This document shows, piece by piece, positions 60,426-64,000 of a DNA stretch of 64,000 nt. A program made the position numbers and the translations under genes. How positions within the stretch are numbered: the stretch's first letter is position 1; every line of letters begins with the position of its first letter. The stretch spans positions 8,202,474-8,266,473 of the forward strand of contig CM060065.1 of NCBI GenBank assembly GCA_030533445.1. The letters run 5' to 3'. Under the pieces are notes generated by a model. It worked only from the letters and a program-made list of their open reading frames with translations, was not told the DNA's origin and did no database searches. This DNA comes from Cyprinodon diabolis (lineage: Eukaryota; Chordata; Actinopteri; Cyprinodontiformes; Cyprinodontidae).

Positions 60426-61680
60426 TGAAGGAAAAAAACACAGATTTTATGATCTGATTAGTACACACACACACACACAGAAGAGTACCACTCAGAATAC
60501 ATAATACCAGAGGAAACACAGATGTAGAAGTCATTCAAAACAAAGGTACTTTTTACAGACGCTCACAGCTTTTGGAGGATCTTATTTTTAACAGTTTAGA
60601 ACAATAAAACTGTTTTGGGCACAAAGAGAAGCTGCTGCCACAAGATGTCCTTTCATATTTCCTTAGGGGCGTTCTGTCAAAGTGGAGAAGCAGTGCATTG
60701 TCCCAAAGGTGCCTAGAGTAGATTGAAGGAGGGCTGAAGGCATTTGCTGCAGCGTGGCTCTGTTTGATTAATGTTCAACCTCAGTAGGCTATGGAACATC
60801 CTGATCTGGAAATGTTTGTTCCATATTTGAAGTCTATGTAGGGAATATATGCAAAAATAGCAAAGCTAACCATGCTAGGAACCAATAAGCTAAAGAGGTT
60901 TAATCAACCTCTTTGTTTTAAATTATTAGTAAAACTAGTTTATTGAGACTGTTCTTTTGCAAAAAAAGGGCAGCGTTTCCTTCATGTTATTAATAAAACT
61001 CACAACTTTAAGCGTTAGGACGAAATATTCTACCTACGTTTAAAGATTTGGAAAAGAAAAGCAAACAAGTCTAACATCGCTATCAGTTAGGTCAAAGTTT
61101 TACAACCACAGAAAGGAAACCAGCATCAGATCTGTGAAGGGAGTAATTCCAGTCAATGGGTAAGGAAGATTCTCACTGTTTATTTAAGAGACTGTTGCTT
61201 TTCAATGAAGCCCCATCTTCTTATCCACCACTTCATTCTCCTTCCTCCTCATCAGGATACGTTTAAGCAGAGCTTTCATCTCACAGCTTGACAGACACTT
61301 GCTGCAATTATGCCCGCAGCTGGAAAAACTGTTTCCTGGAAACCTTTTCAGTTGTCGGCAGACTTGATTCACGCTTTGGAAGCATTTGGTATAGCTCTGC
61401 ATACCCCCCAACTGATATTAAAGCGTCATAAACTGCAGCTTGATGTGGTTGATATACCAACACCTTATTAGACTTTAAGAAGAAGGAAACCACTAAGTTC
61501 TTCACTGGTAATACCACAAAATAAAAAAATAAAACAGTTTACACCACTGATAGGTGTGTTAATGAAATTGACACAGTCTATCAAGAAAAGAGAACAAGGT
61601 GTACAGCTTTTGGGGCCAACGTTTTACACAAATAGTCATTTTTTTTGTTTTTAATGCACTAGTAGCTCATTTTTTTTCAC
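60426..61680. other. kif13b 5' intron continuation, no exon
   Basis: (CA)n at 60463-60478. No recognised coding sequence. Confidence 0.45.
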
Positions 61681-61682
61681 AG

Positions 61683-61795
61683 TAGGCTAACAGGGAAGAG
61701 GGTATGAGAGAGGGAGAGAGAAATGCGGCAAAGGACCACCGGTTGGATTAGAACCCGGGTCGGCCGCGTCAAGGACTAAAGGGCTGGTTATCCTC
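61683..61795 (-). repeat. tRNA-derived SINE, inverted
   Basis: Read on the minus strand: agtccttgacgcggccgacc, gggttctaatccaaccggtg (B box gggttctaatcc), then a pyrimidine-rich body and A/T tail. It ends abruptly where hAT family B sequence begins. Confidence 0.55.
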
Positions 61796-62300
61796 CTGCA
61801 GCAGTGTGTCGCAGTGAGCTTGTCGCAGATATTTTTGATTTCGGCCCAAAATTGAAGCGTGGTCTGTGATATGTTATTCCACGCCACAATACAAGAGGGA
61901 CAAACACAAACTAGCTGTGGGTCTAGATACGGCCGAGGCGGTGAGGAAGTGGGGGCAAGTTTGTGCGACAACGGAGGAAAATGAGGGCCAAAAAGAGCGG
62001 GGATCCAGGTGGGAAAAGGGTCCTCGCGTTCTCACGCACCTCGCTCTTTTAGCTGGTCCATCTTCACGAGTCGTTTTCCACAATGGCGGTCATACAGACA
62101 AAACAAGCCGGTAAGGTACCAAACAGGAAATACACATAGTGTAGATTTGACCAATCAGCGGCCTCCTGTCTTCGGTCATCTACAATTTTGGGGAGGTGCA
62201 GCTGAGTGTCTGCGGGAGGGGCGGGGACGTCTCTGGGTTAACTGCGACACGCACTCAGACGACCAAGTTTCGAAGTATAAATTGGCGTTAAGGCCTCTGT
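61795..62300 (+). mobile_element. hAT-like element family B, fragment with extra internal segment
   Basis: Collinear with 38115-38370 and 53395-53760, but retains an extra stretch (61868-61915) between gtctgtg and ctgtgggtctag that both intronic copies lack. Continues to agtttcgaagtataaattgg, shared with 9245-9485. Termini are absent. Confidence 0.6.
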
Positions 62301-64000
62301 ACATGGGTCATGTGCGCTAACGAGTGCGCCACTGAAGCACACCCATCTGGATCTCTCTTTTTATTCAAAGATAAAAAATGAAGCATCCCTGCTCCATTTC
62401 AATAAATTTATTTCTATTTCTATTTCAGCCAGTAAAAATGATTCAAAGTCCGGGAGAATCACTCACACTTTGGAGAAATCCTAAATCTGTTGGTAAACTC
62501 CAACATATTCTTCCAACTTACATATTTGGGATTAATTCCCATTCTGTTCTAAAGAAAACTACACAACTGAACTAAAATATGGAGAAAAAGAGATTAGGCC
62601 GATTGGATTGGAATGTAGAAAAATCCTGATTAAAGGTTATATCTTACAGCTCAGAAATCCAATTCTTTATGACAGAAAACACTCCTGTACCAGAGCCAAA
62701 CTAAAAAGGCCGAGCCATCACACACCTGTTTCCTTTTACCCATCCACATTCCTCCTAAGCCACCAAGGCTGTAGCTCCTCCACAAACTCGCCAGCAATCT
62801 GCAACACTTCATATTTCAGTTGCTGTATTCCGACTCCCTTCTGCAGTTTTATTGGATCCATTTGCTTCTCATCGTGACACAATTAACACCTTCGCTTCTT
62901 CTTTTTGTTCAGGGGATCGAAAAACTCCCGGCTGACATTTTCTTGTGGCCAAGTTTATTTTAAACAGACATTTTAGTGCAACTTTCCTCCAAAAGAGAGG
63001 ATAGAGAACCGATTCTAGGATTCATTTCCTGATACAGTTTGGCTCATCACGTTTAAAAATATTAACAGTTTCTCCCATGTCCCCGCAGACATGTCAGATG
63101 GAAGAGGGATGAAGGTTCTGTGGCACGTTTTGACGTGCCTAATGATGACAGCTGTCATGTCTGCTTCAGAAACTTAAGGAGAGAAGGGTTGCCTGTGCAT
63201 GAGCAAGGTTAGGGGGATCCCCTAACCAATGAAAGAGGAGAGTGAGGTGGTCAGGAGAGAGGGGAACCCGCCTCCCCTCCTGTCCTGAAACAATTCTCGT
63301 TCCTCCTCCTTTCAGCCCGTCGCCGTCATTTAAAAAAATTACTTCATGCATGACTGCTTCCCCTCCCTCCTCTTCCTCTCTCTACTGTTCTCGCATTCTT
63401 TCCCCCACACCGTAGCATCCTTGCCTGTGGAGGAAGGAACAAGGAGTGGAGGATGGAAAGAAGGCTTAAGGTAGCCAGGAGATTTAACAAACAACCAGGC
63501 TGGGCCTGACAGGAATTTTAAGCTCAAGAAGAAAAAGGTCAGGGTTACACAGTCCATATTTAGGGGCAGAGCCCAGAGCGTTCAGCCTGCAGGATAACAG
63601 GACACTTACACTCTGCACTGATAAGAAATTCACTTTAAACTGTGTATGTATCCAAAAAATCCTAAATAACAATAATAAGGAACGTTTCTTCACTCTTTAG
63701 TGGATTTAAACTCAAGAAAATCTCGATTGATTTAAGTGACATTTATTATTTACTCAACTTAAAAAGGTCTTGGGGATTTGTAACAGAGGAAAGTGAGTAG
63801 ATTGCTTACTTTATTTAACTATAACACATTTTAATTAGCATTACCACAGTTTTCATCCAACTACAGACCCAGCTAGTGGTGGATAATGTAACAGGAATGC
63901 TTGGATTTCAGTTCCCTAAATGTCTCGGCTTATTAACATCCAAATTCCTCAGCCATAACAACAACTGTAGAAGAAGAAAAAAAAAGATATTTTAAGGGCG
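62300..64000. other. Window end: kif13b 5' intron or upstream DNA, no exon
   Basis: AT-rich with a pyrimidine-rich patch at 63350-63440. No kinesin N-terminal exon and no promoter-like CpG island was recognised. Confidence 0.4.

Noticed and set aside
61740..61795. Possible tRNA gene (B-box-like gggttctaatcc on the minus strand)
   Set aside because: The arms do not fold as a cloverleaf by eye, and the sequence continues into a SINE-like pyrimidine-rich body with an A/T tail, so it is a SINE and not a tRNA gene.

Overview
The window is vertebrate nuclear DNA, most likely from a teleost fish. It has multi-exon genes with short introns (many 70-100 bp), AT-rich intergenic DNA, and a dense load of typical teleost repeats: hAT and Tc1/mariner relatives, MITEs, a non-LTR retrotransposon, tRNA-like SINEs and CA/TA microsatellites. 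No bacterial operon, phage or CRISPR feature is present. The species cannot be fixed from the sequence alone.

Two protein-coding genes can be reconstructed, lying tail to tail. On the + strand, nine exons between 11292 and 14676 encode a complete HMBOX1 homologue (HNF1-type homeobox, telomere-repeat binding factor), with a predicted open reading frame of 503 codons plus stop. On the - strand, 34 exons from 55509 down to 30826 encode nearly all of a KIF13B homologue (kinesin-3 motor, FHA domain, stalk, CAP-Gly tail). Only the first roughly 50-60 residues are missing, and they should lie beyond position 64000. Reading frame and splice phase were checked by hand across every junction, and they close in frame in both genes. 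HMBOX1 and KIF13B are also neighbours in the human genome, as I recall it, so this is conserved synteny.

Layout. 1-11290: probable first intron or upstream region of hmbox1, filled with transposon remnants. 11292-14676: hmbox1 coding exons. 14677-20535: long candidate 3' UTR interrupted by repeats, ending at a good AATAAA. 20603-24050: a tandem array with a period of about 775 bp. 24050-30825: intergenic DNA and the probable kif13b 3' UTR with several MITEs. 30826-55509: kif13b. 55510-64000: 5' intron of kif13b, containing a minisatellite split by a hAT element, a composite repeat copy and a SINE.

I see no novel multi-gene system. The most interesting observations are a 13-nt microexon, a GC-AG intron and a NAGNAG acceptor in kif13b, an extra C-terminal exon in hmbox1, hAT insertions with perfect 8-bp target-site duplications, a large tandem array between the genes, and strong hairpins in the kif13b 3' flank.
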